A stretch of DNA of 64,000 bases from Gemmatimonadaceae bacterium (GCA_035533015.1 DATLUQ010000013.1:124001-188000); one strand, 5' to 3'; counted from the first letter of the stretch, positions 49,576 to 59,311 are shown. The notes: generated by a model not told the origin, from the sequence alone. A program made the numbers and translations.

Positions 49576-50019
49576 GTGTCCGCGTTGATTGGGCAGCTGC
49601 ACGCCGATCTCAACGCGTCGCGGAAAGCGCACGACAAGCCCGCCACGCTCCTGCTCGGCACGATCATCGCCGACGCCAGGAACCGCGAGATCGAACTCCA
49701 TCGCGACCTCACCGACGAGGACGTGGTCGAGGTACTCCGGCGCGGCATCAAGAAACGGCGCGAGTCGATCGAGATGTACGTGACCGGCAAGCGGGAAGAG
49801 CTCGCGGACAAGGAACGCCACGAAGTCGAATTGCTCGAGAAGTATCTGCCCGCCGCCGTGGATCCACAGGAGATCCGCGCCGCCGTCAAGGCGGCGATCG
49901 CCGCCGGCGCCGCCAACGTGGGCGCCGTGATGGGCAAGGTCATGCCGCAGTTCAAGGGGCGGGCAGAGGGCGGGACCATCAACGCGATCGTACGCGAGGA
50001 ACTCGCCCCAAAGGAGTGA
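49576..50019 (+). CDS. GatB/YqeY domain-containing protein
   Basis: A 147-residue protein of the YqeY family, resembling the tail domain of GatB, the tRNA-dependent amidotransferase subunit. Features are LHADLNASRKAHDKPATLLL, KKRRESIEMY, and the C-terminal GKVMPQFKGRAEGG. Thought to bind tRNA or ribosomes; function not settled. GTG start directly abuts the rpsU stop; rpsU-yqeY is a common pair. A terminator follows. Confidence 0.9.
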   Translation: MSALIGQLHADLNASRKAHDKPATLLLGTIIADARNREIELHRDLTDEDVVEVLRRGIKKRRESIEMYVTGKREELADKERHEVELLEKYLPAAVDPQEIRAAVKAAIAAGAANVGAVMGKVMPQFKGRAEGGTINAIVREELAPKE

Positions 50020-50044
50020 CGGTGTCCACCATGCACCCCACCGG

Positions 50045-50082
50045 AACCCGAATGGGCGACTCTCCCCGCCCGTTCGGGTTTT
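50045..50082 (+). terminator. Intrinsic terminator after yqeY
   Basis: AACCCGAATGGGCG (50045-50058) pairs with CGCCCGTTCGGGTT (50067-50080) with one T-G wobble, 8-base loop, followed by a TTTT run. It should separate rpsU-yqeY from mutS2. Confidence 0.8.
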
Positions 50083-50103
50083 GCGTCCCGCCCCGGTAGC
50101 CCC

Positions 50104-52497
50104 GTGAACGCCCACGCCCTCGCGGTCCTGGAATTCCCCCGCGTGCTCGCCCTGGTGGCCGACCGCGCCACCTCGTCGCTGGGGGCCGCCCGCGTGCGGG
50201 GCCTCGCCCCGCGGATCGACCGTGCGTGGCTCGACGCCGAACACGCCCGGGTGGCTGCCGTGCGCGCCCTGCGCGCGGGCGAGGCCCCCTGGCATCCGGA
50301 GCCGATCCCCGACGCCACTGCCGCCCTCAAGCGGCTGCGCGTGGCGGGCAGCCGCTGGACGGCCGAGGAACTGCGCGCCGGCGGTCAGCTGCTCCGCTCG
50401 TCGCGCCGCACGCGCGAAGCCCTCACCGACCCCAGGACGCCGGCCGTCGCCCGCGCGGTGCTCGACGCGCTAATTAGCAAACTAATATCGCAGCGCATGG
50501 TCGAGGACGCCATCGACCGGACGTTCGATGATGAGGGGGCCGTGCGCGACGACGCGTCGCCCGAACTCAAACGGCTGCGCCGCGAGCTGCGACAGGCGGA
50601 GGGCGAGCTGGTGCGCATTCTGGAGCGCGCCATGGCCCAGATCCCGGCGCACCACCGGCCAGTGGACCTCTCAATCACGATCCGCAATGGCCGCTACGTG
50701 ATCCCGGTACGGCGCGAGGGGCGCGGCGCCGTGGGCGGCATCGTCCACGACGCCTCGGCCAGCGGCGGCACGCTGTTCGTCGAGCCGCCGGCGGCCATCG
50801 AGTTCGGAAACCGGATGCGCGAGCTGGAAGCTGCCGAGGTCGAAGAGATCGAACGCATCCTCACCGAGCTGACCGAGCGGGTGCGCCCCCTGTACGAGCC
50901 CATGGTTGCTTCGCTCGACGCGCTCTCCGAACTCGACGGGCTGTTCGCGCGCGCCCGGTTCGCCGATGAATTCGACTGCGCCAGCGCCACGCTCGGCGCA
51001 CCGGACGAAGGGTTCGACATCGCCCGTGGCCGGCATCCGCTGCTCGTGGCCCAGGGCATTCCCGTCGTCCCGTTCGACCTCAAGATGGAGCCCTCCGAGC
51101 GCACCCTGCTGGTGTCGGGCCCCAATACCGGTGGCAAGACCGTGCTGCTCAAAGCGCTGGGGCTCATCTCGGCGCTCGCGCAGTCGGGCATCCCCGCGCC
51201 GGTGGGACCGGCGTCGCGCATTCCCGTGGTGGACGACTTCTTCGCCGATGTCGGCGACGAGCAGTCCATCGAGGCCAGTCTCTCCACCTTCAGCGCGCAC
51301 CTCAAGAACCTGGCCGAGATCATCCGTCAGGCCACGCCCGACTCCCTCGTCCTGATCGATGAGTTGGGCTCGGGAACGGACCCACAGGAGGGCGCGGCCT
51401 TGGGCTGGGCAATTCTCGAGTCCCTCACGCGGCGCGGCACGACGACCATTGCCACCACGCACCTGGGCACGCTCAAGGAACTGGCGGCGCACCAAGCCGG
51501 CGTGGTGAACGCCTCGCTCCAGTTCGACGCCGTGGCCCTCGCGCCGACGTATCGGCTGGTCAAAGGCGTGCCGGGACGGTCGTACGGGATCAGCATCGCG
51601 CGGCGGCTGGAGATGCCCGAGGCGATCGTCGAGCGGGCCGAGGAGCGGATTCCACAGAACGAACGCGACACGCGGGATCTGCTGGAACGGCTGGAGGCCC
51701 AGGAGAAGGAGCTGGCATCGCGGGAGGCCGAGTTGGAGGCCGTGCTCGAGGACGGCCGCCGCCGCATGGCGGACGTAGCCCGCCGCGAGCATGCCGTGCA
51801 TGAGCGCGAACGCGAGGTGGAGCGCGCGGCGCGCCTCGAAGCCCGCCGCTATCTGCTCGATGCCCGCCACGACATTGAGCGGACGATCCACGAACTCAAG
51901 CGGTCGGGCGCCGACGCGATCGAAGAAGCGGGGAGGGAAGCGCGGCAGCGCGCCGAACGGCTGGCCGCCGACCATGCCGAAGCCTTGGCGGCGCTCGACG
52001 CGGCCGAGGCACGCGGGGCCGCCGAGCGGGCTCGGGGGCCGGCGGCCCCCGTGGCGCTCGCCCCGGGCGTGCGTGTGGCGGTGGGCACGTTGGGGGGCAA
52101 ACCTGGGCGGATCGTGAACGTGCGCGGCGCCGAAGCCGTGGTGGCCGTGGGGTCGCTCAAACTCACCGTGCCGCTGGGTTCGCTGACCGCGACCGCCGAG
52201 CCGCAGCCCGGAGAAACGGCGGTCGCGTGGTCGGGTGACCTCCCCGAAGCGCACGCCCCGAGCGAGATTGATCTGCGTGGCCTGCGAGTGGACGAAGCGG
52301 AGAGCGTGGTGATGCAAGCGATCGATTCGGCGGTGCGCGCCGATCTGCGCATGCTTCGCATCATTCACGGCAAGGGCACCGGTGCCCTGCGCGAGCGCGT
52401 CTCGGAGATGCTCAAGAAGGATTCCCGTGTGAAGCAATTCCGACTGGGCGCCTGGAACGAGGGTGGCGCGGGCGTGACCGTGGCGGATCTGGCGTGA
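50104..52497 (+). CDS. mutS2: Endonuclease MutS2
   Basis: MutS paralogue lacking the mismatch-recognition domain; homologues suppress recombination or act on collided ribosomes. The 797-residue protein has core/lever helices, Walker A GPNTGGKT (339-346), SSLSTFSAHLKNL-like signature (EASLSTFSAHL), Walker B VLIDELGSGTDP, a long coiled coil (about 510-640) and a C-terminal Smr nuclease domain with DLRGLRVDEA and IIHGKGTGALRERV. GTG 50104 is 22 bases after the terminator. Overlaps dnaG (GTGA). Confidence 0.95.
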   Translation: MNAHALAVLEFPRVLALVADRATSSLGAARVRGLAPRIDRAWLDAEHARVAAVRALRAGEAPWHPEPIPDATAALKRLRVAGSRWTAEELRAGGQLLRSSRRTREALTDPRTPAVARAVLDALISKLISQRMVEDAIDRTFDDEGAVRDDASPELKRLRRELRQAEGELVRILERAMAQIPAHHRPVDLSITIRNGRYVIPVRREGRGAVGGIVHDASASGGTLFVEPPAAIEFGNRMRELEAAEVEEIERILTELTERVRPLYEPMVASLDALSELDGLFARARFADEFDCASATLGAPDEGFDIARGRHPLLVAQGIPVVPFDLKMEPSERTLLVSGPNTGGKTVLLKALGLISALAQSGIPAPVGPASRIPVVDDFFADVGDEQSIEASLSTFSAHLKNLAEIIRQATPDSLVLIDELGSGTDPQEGAALGWAILESLTRRGTTTIATTHLGTLKELAAHQAGVVNASLQFDAVALAPTYRLVKGVPGRSYGISIARRLEMPEAIVERAEERIPQNERDTRDLLERLEAQEKELASREAELEAVLEDGRRRMADVARREHAVHEREREVERAARLEARRYLLDARHDIERTIHELKRSGADAIEEAGREARQRAERLAADHAEALAALDAAEARGAAERARGPAAPVALAPGVRVAVGTLGGKPGRIVNVRGAEAVVAVGSLKLTVPLGSLTATAEPQPGETAVAWSGDLPEAHAPSEIDLRGLRVDEAESVVMQAIDSAVRADLRMLRIIHGKGTGALRERVSEMLKKDSRVKQFRLGAWNEGGAGVTVADLA

Positions 52498-54320
52498 TTC
52501 CGGACGACGTTGTGGAGCGCGTGGCCGACGCGGCCGACATCGTGCAGATCATCGGCGAGCACGTGAAGCTCAAGCGCGTGGGCCGCACGTGGCGCGGCCC
52601 CTGTCCCTTTCATCAGGGCACCCACCCCAACTTCTCCGTCACGCCGGGCGGCGGGTACCGCTGCTGGTCGTGCGGCGAGAAGGGCAGCGTGTTCACCTTC
52701 GTACAGAAGCGGCTCGGCATGGACTTCGTGGACGCCGTGAAATACGTGGGGCAGAAGGCGGGGATCGACGTGCAGGAGGTGTCACGGAAGCGCGAGGGCC
52801 CCGACGCGCGCGAGCCGCTGTGGGAGGCCAACGCCGCCGCCGCCGAGTACTTCCGGCGCATGTTGTGGGAAGGCGAGTCCGGCTTGGCAGCGCGCGAGTA
52901 TCTGGCGCAACGCGAGGTGAACCAGGAGCAGGCCGACCGGTTCATGCTCGGATTCGCGCCACGCGAGATCGGCCTCATGCGGGCGCACCTGCAGACGCTG
53001 GGCTTCGACGACGAACGCCAGTTGCTGGCCGGGTTGCTCGTGAAGCGGGACGAGACGGAGGAGCCGCGGCCGCGGTTCCGTGGACGGCTCATGTTCCCGA
53101 TCCTCGACGCGCAGGGCCGCGTGGTGGCGTTCGGTGGGCGGCTGATCGGGTCCGGCGAGCCCAAGTATCTCAATTCCGGGGAATCGCCCACGTTCATCAA
53201 GGGGCGCACGCTGTATGGCCTGTCGTGGGCCAAGAACGCCATCCGGCGTAGCGACCGCGCGATCCTGGTGGAGGGCTACTTCGACTGCGTGCGGTTGATG
53301 ATGGCGGGGGTGGATGATGTGGTGGCGCCGCTCGGCACCGCGCTCGCCGAGCCGCAGGCCGAGCTGCTGCGGCGCTACACCCGCAACGTATACCTGCTGT
53401 ACGACAGCGACACGGCGGGGCTCAAAGCCACCTTCCGCGCCGGCGACGAATTGCTGCGCCTCGGCATGTCGGTGCAGGTCGTCACGCTGCCGGAGGGGGA
53501 GGATCCCGACAGCTTCGTGCGCGCGCACGGCAAGGAGAAGCTCGAGGAACACCTCGCGCAGGCGATCGACGTGTTCGAGCGGAAGATCCAACTGCTCGAC
53601 CGCGGCGGATGGTTCGGCGATCTGAGGCGCAAGCGTCAGGCGCTGGACCGGCTGCTGCCCACGCTCCGCGCGGTGACCGATCCGATCACCCGTGACCTGT
53701 ATATCGCGCGGACGGCCGAGGCCGCGGGGGTGAGCCGGGACCTCCTCGAGCGCGAGATTGGACACGGTCCGGAGCCGGTGCGGGGGGGCGGGGGACCGCC
53801 GGACGCGCCGCCCGAGTATTACGAAGAGAGCGCCCCGGAAGTGCCGCGGCGTGCGGTGCGCCGTGACCCGCGGCGCACGCCCGGGGTTAGGACTGAATGG
53901 GAGCTGGTGCGTGTGATGTTGCAGCAGCCGACGTATGTTGAGACGGTGGCGGAACGCGTGGGACCGCAGGAATTCCGCGATCCGGCGCTGCGCGCGATCT
54001 ACGCGCGGATGGCCGCCGCGGCGACCGAACGTTCCACGGAGCAGCTGGCGGCGGGGCTCGACGACGACGCGACCGCCGTATTGGAGCAGTTGCTCGAACA
54101 AGGCGGTGGCGACGAAGACGTCGAGCGTACGGTGAAGGATTGTCTTGCAGCGCTGCAGTTGGAACGGCTGCAGGACGCGCTGCGGGAGATCGATCGCCAG
54201 CTTCCGCTGGCCACGGGCGCTGAGCAGGACGCGCTCATGGTGCGCAAGCAGCAGTTGACGGACGAGTGGCGCTCTTTGGGCGGGCGCGGCTGGAAATCGT
54301 TCGGTAGACCACGCCCGTGA
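52494..54320 (+). CDS. dnaG: DNA primase
   Basis: Makes RNA primers at the replication fork. The 608-residue product has the zinc-binding domain CPFH...CWSC (Cys37, His40, Cys57, Cys60), the DnaG N-terminal core with LMFPILDAQGRVVAFGGR, the TOPRIM domain with VEGYFDCVRL and LLYDSDTAGLKA, a disordered linker (about 425-465) and a C-terminal DnaB-binding helical region. GTG start overlaps the mutS2 stop. No rpoD follows. Confidence 0.95.
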   Translation: MIPDDVVERVADAADIVQIIGEHVKLKRVGRTWRGPCPFHQGTHPNFSVTPGGGYRCWSCGEKGSVFTFVQKRLGMDFVDAVKYVGQKAGIDVQEVSRKREGPDAREPLWEANAAAAEYFRRMLWEGESGLAAREYLAQREVNQEQADRFMLGFAPREIGLMRAHLQTLGFDDERQLLAGLLVKRDETEEPRPRFRGRLMFPILDAQGRVVAFGGRLIGSGEPKYLNSGESPTFIKGRTLYGLSWAKNAIRRSDRAILVEGYFDCVRLMMAGVDDVVAPLGTALAEPQAELLRRYTRNVYLLYDSDTAGLKATFRAGDELLRLGMSVQVVTLPEGEDPDSFVRAHGKEKLEEHLAQAIDVFERKIQLLDRGGWFGDLRRKRQALDRLLPTLRAVTDPITRDLYIARTAEAAGVSRDLLEREIGHGPEPVRGGGGPPDAPPEYYEESAPEVPRRAVRRDPRRTPGVRTEWELVRVMLQQPTYVETVAERVGPQEFRDPALRAIYARMAAAATERSTEQLAAGLDDDATAVLEQLLEQGGGDEDVERTVKDCLAALQLERLQDALREIDRQLPLATGAEQDALMVRKQQLTDEWRSLGGRGWKSFGRPRP

Positions 54321-54336
54321 CCAGGGAGAACGGTAC

Positions 54337-55041
54337 GTGCATCAGGATGTGGTGATCTTATTGGAGGTCCAGCAGCAGGACGCGGCCATCTTCCAACTCG
54401 AAGACCGGCTGGCAGCGCTGGCGCCGCGGCTGGCGGCGCTGGAAGCCGACACGCAGCGTGCCGAGCACGCGCTGGCCGAAGTCCGTGCCGGCATCGAGGC
54501 CGAGGAGAAGCGGCAACGCGACGCACAGTTCCGGATCGATCAGCACCGGGAGTTGTTGAAGCGGCATGAGCAGGTGCTCAACACGGTGACCTCGCCGCGC
54601 GAGGCGGCGGCCGCGGTGGCGCAGACGGAACAGGCGCGCCGCATGCTGGCCGACGACGAGCAGGAAATGGCGTCGATCCACTCGCGCGTCGCGGAACTGC
54701 GGTCGCACGCTGCGGAGCGCGAGAAGGACGTGGAAGCCACGCGCGCCGCCCAGGCGGGGGCACGGGAGACGCTCGCCGCCGAACGTGGAGAAATCGAGCG
54801 GGCGGTGGCGGCTGCGCACGCGGAACGCGATGCGCGTTCCGCAAACGTCTCGCGCTCGCTCCTTACGCGGTACGACCGGATCCAGAAGCGACAGCGGTCG
54901 GTGGCCCTGTACGCGCTGCGGGGGCAGTCGTGCGGCAACTGCGACACGATCATCCCCATGCAGCGGCGGAACGTGATGGTGGGCTCGGGCACGCCGGAGG
55001 TCTGCGAAGGGTGCGGAGTGCTCCTGTACGCAGGCGAATGA
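54337..55041 (+). CDS. Coiled-coil zinc-ribbon protein (CdsZ/C4-type)
   Basis: A 234-residue protein with a long antiparallel coiled coil (about 10-170) and a C-terminal C4 zinc ribbon: CGNCDTIIP and CEGCGVLLY. Homologues with this plan occur in most bacterial phyla and have been linked to stress or nucleic-acid binding, function unsettled. GTG 54337 follows GGGAG after a 16-base gap from dnaG. The product is too short for SMC-like roles. Confidence 0.85.
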   Translation: MHQDVVILLEVQQQDAAIFQLEDRLAALAPRLAALEADTQRAEHALAEVRAGIEAEEKRQRDAQFRIDQHRELLKRHEQVLNTVTSPREAAAAVAQTEQARRMLADDEQEMASIHSRVAELRSHAAEREKDVEATRAAQAGARETLAAERGEIERAVAAAHAERDARSANVSRSLLTRYDRIQKRQRSVALYALRGQSCGNCDTIIPMQRRNVMVGSGTPEVCEGCGVLLYAGE

Positions 55042-55044
55042 TGG

Positions 55045-55073
55045 TTGTTGAGGTGGGCTGCCGGACATAGCTT
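55045..55073 (+). promoter_or_regulatory. Promoter of recJ (leaderless)
   Basis: TTGTTG (55045-55050), 17-bp spacer, TAGCTT (55068-55073), six bases, then GTG 55080. No Shine-Dalgarno sequence. Confidence 0.55.
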
Positions 55074-55079
55074 TCGCGC

Positions 55080-56801
55080 GTGACCGTCCCTGAAATCCGG
55101 CTGCGGAGCCGCACCCGGTGGGTGATGGCGGCGGAGCCCGACGCGCACGCCGTTGCCGAACTGGCCGCCGCCCTGCACCTGCCCGAGACGGTGTGCCGGT
55201 TGATGGTCGGCCGTGGGCACGCCGACCCGGAGCAGGCCAAGCGCTTCCTGCGGCCGCGGCTGGAGCACCTCCACGAGCCCTCCACGCTGCTCGACCTGGA
55301 CCGCGCCGTGGAGCGCCTGAGCCACGCCATCCGCGGCGGCGAGGTGGTGCTCATCCACGGCGACTACGACGTGGACGGCATGTGCTCCACGACGATCCTG
55401 CTCAAGACGCTGCGCGCGTTGGGCGCCAACGCCGTGCCGTTCATTCCGCAACGGCTGCGCGACGGGTACGACCTCACCGACGCCGGAGTGCGGGCCGCGC
55501 AGGAGCACGGCGCGCGCGTCGTGGTCACCTGCGACTGCGGCACGAGCGCGCACGAGCCGGTACGTCGCCTCACGGCCGCCGGCGTGGATGTGATCATCAC
55601 CGACCACCACCTGCCGGGCGGGCCGCTTCCCGACGCGTTCGCGATCATCAACCCCCAACGGCCTGGCTGCCCGTCGCCGGACAAGGACCTGGCCGCCGTG
55701 GGCGTTGCGTTCAAGCTCGCGCTGGCCCTCGTGCGCGCCTTCGGCGGCAACGAGCAGGCGGTGTACGAGATGCTCGACCTCGTGGCGCTCGCCACGGTGG
55801 CCGACATCGCCCCGCTGCGCGGCGAGAATCGCGTGTTCGTACGGTACGGGCTGCGGTTGCTCGCCGAGACGCGGAACGTCGGGCTGCGGGCCCTGATCCG
55901 CGCGGCGGGGCTCGACCGCAAGGCCATGACGGCCGGGCGCGTCGGCTTCATCCTCGCGCCGCGGCTCAACGCGGTGGGGCGGCTCGACCGTGCCATGCGC
56001 GGGGTCGAGTTGCTCACCACCGACGACGAATCCCGCGCCAACGCGTTGGCGCGCGAGTTCGAGGAGTTGAACGCCCGCCGCCAGGACCTGGACCGCCGCA
56101 CGCTCGACGACGCGCGGCGCATGGCCGAGGGGCTGGACCTCGACCGCACGTACGGCCTCGTACTCGCCGGTGAGGGCTGGCACGCCGGCGTGATCGGGAT
56201 CGTGGCCTCCCGGCTGGTGGAGGAGTTCGGGCGTCCCACGATCCTCATTGCGCTCGAGGGCGACGAGGGGAAGGGGTCGGGGCGCTCGATTTCATCGTTC
56301 GACCTGCACGGCGGCATCAGCCGCTGCCGCGACCTGCTCATCCGCTTCGGGGGGCACCGCGCGGCGGCCGGTGTGACCATCGCGCGGCACCAGGTTGCCG
56401 CGTTCGCCGAGCGGTTCAACGCGGTGGCGCTCGAGACGCTCACGGCCGACGATCTCGTGCCCGAATTGCGCACCGATCTGGAACTGCCCTTCGACGCGGC
56501 CACGGAGGATCTGGAATCGCTGCTCCGGCACTTGGAACCGTGCGGCGTTGGAAACCCGTCGCCCGTTCTCGTTTCGCGCGGTGTGACGTTGGGCGCCCCG
56601 CCCAGGGCGATCGGCAAGGACGGCCTCCGCCTGGTGCTGCAAGGGGGCGGACACACGCTCACGGCGATTGGTTGGGGGATGGCGGGCCGTCGTAGCGAGC
56701 TGGACCTGGGCCGGCCCATCGATGTGGCGTTCCGGCTCGAACGCGACGAATGGAACGGGGAATCGCGGCTGCAAGCCCGGCTGGCCGACTTCCGGGGCTG
56801 A
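55080..56801 (+). CDS. recJ: Single-stranded-DNA-specific exonuclease RecJ
   Basis: 5'-3' exonuclease for recombination and repair. The 573-residue product has the DHH domain with GDYDVDG (94-100), DCGTSAHE (with metal Asp), TDHHLPGG, then the DHHA1 domain with the RFGGHRAAAGVTI motif and a C-terminal OB-like domain (CGVGNPSPVLVSRGV). GTG 55080 fits the preceding promoter. rsmD follows two bases after the stop. Confidence 0.95.
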   Translation: MTVPEIRLRSRTRWVMAAEPDAHAVAELAAALHLPETVCRLMVGRGHADPEQAKRFLRPRLEHLHEPSTLLDLDRAVERLSHAIRGGEVVLIHGDYDVDGMCSTTILLKTLRALGANAVPFIPQRLRDGYDLTDAGVRAAQEHGARVVVTCDCGTSAHEPVRRLTAAGVDVIITDHHLPGGPLPDAFAIINPQRPGCPSPDKDLAAVGVAFKLALALVRAFGGNEQAVYEMLDLVALATVADIAPLRGENRVFVRYGLRLLAETRNVGLRALIRAAGLDRKAMTAGRVGFILAPRLNAVGRLDRAMRGVELLTTDDESRANALAREFEELNARRQDLDRRTLDDARRMAEGLDLDRTYGLVLAGEGWHAGVIGIVASRLVEEFGRPTILIALEGDEGKGSGRSISSFDLHGGISRCRDLLIRFGGHRAAAGVTIARHQVAAFAERFNAVALETLTADDLVPELRTDLELPFDAATEDLESLLRHLEPCGVGNPSPVLVSRGVTLGAPPRAIGKDGLRLVLQGGGHTLTAIGWGMAGRRSELDLGRPIDVAFRLERDEWNGESRLQARLADFRG

Positions 56802-56803
56802 CC

Positions 56804-57322
56804 ATGCGCATCGTGGGTGGAAGATGGCGTGGACGCCGCATCAAGCCGCCGGCAGACGATCGGGTGCGTCCCACCGCCGATCGCGTGCGCGAAGCGTGGA
56901 TGAGCATCGTGTCGCCCTGGCTTCCCGATGCGCGCGTGCTCGATCTGTATGCCGGCTCGGGTGCGCTCGGGCTGGAGGCCCTGTCGCGTGGCGCGGCCGA
57001 GGCGCACCTGGTGGAGATTTTGCCGTCCTCGCTGCGGTGCATGGCGGACAATGCCGCAACACTGGGGGCGGGCGGCGCGGCCGTGATCCATCGCGGCGAT
57101 GCGCTGCGATTCGCGCAGGGACTGGAGGCGCACGCCTACGACGTCGCGTTCGCCGATCCGCCGTATGGGCAGGGGTTGGCCACCCGGCTCGCGGAAGCCT
57201 GGCTGGCGGTGCCCTTTGCCGACATCCTAGGCGTGGAGCATCGCCGGGATGAGCATCTCCCGGGTGACGGCGAGCGGCGGGTCTACGGCGACACGGTGAT
57301 CACGATCTTTCGCGTGGAATAG
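56804..57322 (+). CDS. rsmD: 16S rRNA (guanine-966-N2)-methyltransferase
   Basis: Methylates G966 of 16S rRNA. The 172-residue product has MRIVGGRWRGRRIKPP, RPTADRVREAWMSIV, VLDLYAGSGALGLEALSRGA and the catalytic FADPPYGQG. ATG 56804 is set by the conserved start; the frame is open 54 bases further into recJ. rsmD-coaD is a common pair. Confidence 0.93.
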   Translation: MRIVGGRWRGRRIKPPADDRVRPTADRVREAWMSIVSPWLPDARVLDLYAGSGALGLEALSRGAAEAHLVEILPSSLRCMADNAATLGAGGAAVIHRGDALRFAQGLEAHAYDVAFADPPYGQGLATRLAEAWLAVPFADILGVEHRRDEHLPGDGERRVYGDTVITIFRVE

Positions 57323-57429
57323 CGGTGGGCGGCGCGCGCGGCGGGTGCTATCATTAGCGGAGCGTGCCGGCGGAGGTTGAAGCGCCGCCGGCGGGAGCAG
57401 GCCGCGAGGACTCTCACGCCCCGAATGCC

Positions 57430-57915
57430 ATGACGCGCACTGCCATCTACGCCGGAAGTTTCGACCCGATCACGCGCGGACACGAAGATCTGATGCTGCG
57501 CAGCCTCGGTTTCGTGGACCGGTTGGTCGTGGCCGTGACCACCAACGTGGCCAAGCAGCCCCTCTTTCCGGTGGCCGAGCGCGTGCAGTTGATCACGGCC
57601 GCAGTGGGCAACGAAGCGCGGATCGACGTGCGCGCATTCACCGGGCTGCTGGTGGATTTCGCCCGGCAGGTGGGCGCCACCCTGTTCATCCGCGGCCTGC
57701 GCGCGGTGAGCGATTTCGAATATGAGTATCAGATGGCACTCATGAACCGCCACCTGTCGCCCAATCTCGAGACGGTCTTCATGGTCCCGTCGCTCGATAC
57801 GACCTACATCAGCGCGAGCCTGGTGCGCGAGGTGGCCAGGTTCGGAGGCGATCTGAGCGGCCTGGTGCATCCGGTGGTGGCCGAGGCCCTGCGCCGGAAG
57901 TTCGCTCCGGCATGA
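57430..57915 (+). CDS. coaD: Phosphopantetheine adenylyltransferase
   Basis: Penultimate step of coenzyme A synthesis. The 161-residue product is of standard length and has the nucleotidyltransferase motif TAIYAGSFDPITRGH, the EYEYQMALMNRHL helix, and PSLDTTYISASLVREV (ISS-like). ATG 57430 is chosen over GTG 57364, which would add 22 unsupported residues. A TATCAT at 57349-57354 could be its -10 box. Overlaps pta by ATGA. Confidence 0.95.
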   Translation: MTRTAIYAGSFDPITRGHEDLMLRSLGFVDRLVVAVTTNVAKQPLFPVAERVQLITAAVGNEARIDVRAFTGLLVDFARQVGATLFIRGLRAVSDFEYEYQMALMNRHLSPNLETVFMVPSLDTTYISASLVREVARFGGDLSGLVHPVVAEALRRKFAPA

Positions 57916-58943
57916 GCTTCCTGGCCGACGTCCGCGCGCGCGCCGCGGCGCTCCACCGACGCGTGATCTTTCCGGAGACGGCCGACGCGCGGACGCTCGA
58001 GGCGGTGCGGGCGCTCAAGGCGCAGGCCGTGGTGGTGCCGCTCGCGGTGCTGGATCCGGCGGCGCCCGCATCGCACGCCGCGGTGCGCGCCCTCGGCGTC
58101 GAGGTGGTCGATCCGTCCGCGGACGCGCGGGTGGACCAGATCGCGCACCTGCTGTACGCGGCGCGCCACGAAAAGGGGATGACGGAGGGCGAGGCCGCGC
58201 GGCTGGCCACCACGCCGCTGTACTTCGCCGACGGGTTGGTGCGGTTGGGTGTGGCCGACGCGTGCGTGGCCGGCGTGTGCCACACCACGGCCGACGTGCT
58301 GCGCGCGTCGCTGGCCCTGCTCGGTCCCGCCCCCGGTGTGCACACCGTGTCGAGCGCGTTCTACATGGTCGTCCCGCCGTTTCGCGGCACGGAGAACGAC
58401 GAGGTGCTCACGTTCACTGACTGCGCGGTGATTCCGTATCCCACGGTCGACCAGTTGGTCGACATCGCGATCGCTGCGGCGCGCGACCGGCGGCGCATCG
58501 TGGGGGACGAGCCCGTGGTGGCGTTCCTGTCGTTCAGCACCTACGGCAGTGCCGGCGGTCCGAGCGTGGAGCTCGTCCGCCACGCCGTTCGGCTGACCCG
58601 GGCGTGCGCGCCGGACCTGGCGATCGACGGCGAGATGCAGGCCGATGCGGCGCTCATCGCGTCGGTGGCGGCCCGCAAGGTGCCCGGGAGCGTGGTGGGT
58701 GGGCGGGCCAACGTGCTCGTGTTCCCCTCGCTCGACGCCGGGAACATCGCCTACAAGTTGGTGCAACGCCTGGCCGACGCCACCGCGGTCGGGCCGATCG
58801 TGCAGGGACTCAAGCGGCCGTGCAGCGACCTTTCGCGCGGCGCGACGAGTGACGACATATTCCACGTGGCGGCAGTGACCGCCCTTCAGGCACACGACGG
58901 TGCGGCCACCGCCGCGCCGGCCCCCGAGGAGAACAAGGCATGA
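57912..58943 (+). CDS. pta: Phosphate acetyltransferase
   Basis: Interconverts acetyl-CoA and acetyl phosphate. The 343-residue product is the short, catalytic-domain-only form: VIFPETADARTLEAV, YSS-like VSSAFYMVVPPF, FLSFSTYGSAGGPSVELV, GEMQADAALI and VFPSLDAGNIAYKL, ending with GLKRPCSDLSRGA. No ackA is adjacent. Coupled to coaD before and to the STAS gene after (ATGA). Confidence 0.93.
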   Translation: MSFLADVRARAAALHRRVIFPETADARTLEAVRALKAQAVVVPLAVLDPAAPASHAAVRALGVEVVDPSADARVDQIAHLLYAARHEKGMTEGEAARLATTPLYFADGLVRLGVADACVAGVCHTTADVLRASLALLGPAPGVHTVSSAFYMVVPPFRGTENDEVLTFTDCAVIPYPTVDQLVDIAIAAARDRRRIVGDEPVVAFLSFSTYGSAGGPSVELVRHAVRLTRACAPDLAIDGEMQADAALIASVAARKVPGSVVGGRANVLVFPSLDAGNIAYKLVQRLADATAVGPIVQGLKRPCSDLSRGATSDDIFHVAAVTALQAHDGAATAAPAPEENKA

Positions 58944-59272
58944 GCTTCACCATCACCAAGCAGGGCGACATTTCCATCGTCGAGATCGACGGCCAGTTGA
59001 TCGTCGGCAACCGGCAGGAACTCAAGCAGAAGATGCTCGACGCGCTCGAGCACGGAGCACGCAAGCTGCTCGTCGACTTCACCAAGACCGGGTACATCGA
59101 CAGCTCGGGACTCGGCGTGCTCGTCTCGCTCTCCAAGAAGATCCGCGAGCAGGGCGGGGAACTGCGGCTGGCCGCGCTCAACGAGGACCTGCGGACGCTG
59201 TTCGAACTGACCAAACTCGACACGCTGTTCCAGATCTCCGATAGCCGCGAGCAGGCGCTCGCGAGCTTCTGA
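58940..59272 (+). CDS. STAS-domain anti-sigma factor antagonist (RsbV/SpoIIAA-like)
   Basis: A 110-residue STAS protein. Unphosphorylated, such proteins sequester an anti-sigma factor kinase. The phosphorylation site is visible as GYIDSSGLGVLVSL. ATG overlaps the pta stop, so it is transcribed with pta. The next two genes encode a matching kinase/anti-sigma factor and PP2C phosphatase, completing a partner-switching module. Confidence 0.92.
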   Translation: MSFTITKQGDISIVEIDGQLIVGNRQELKQKMLDALEHGARKLLVDFTKTGYIDSSGLGVLVSLSKKIREQGGELRLAALNEDLRTLFELTKLDTLFQISDSREQALASF

Positions 59273-59311
59273 TCCACCAATCGAGTCGACGCTGACGCGA
59301 GGGTGAGCTCC

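Noticed and set aside
50671-57133. Minus-strand open frames of 547-589 codons opposite mutS2, the zinc-ribbon gene and recJ
   Set aside because: Same antisense effect; the plus-strand genes account for the region completely.
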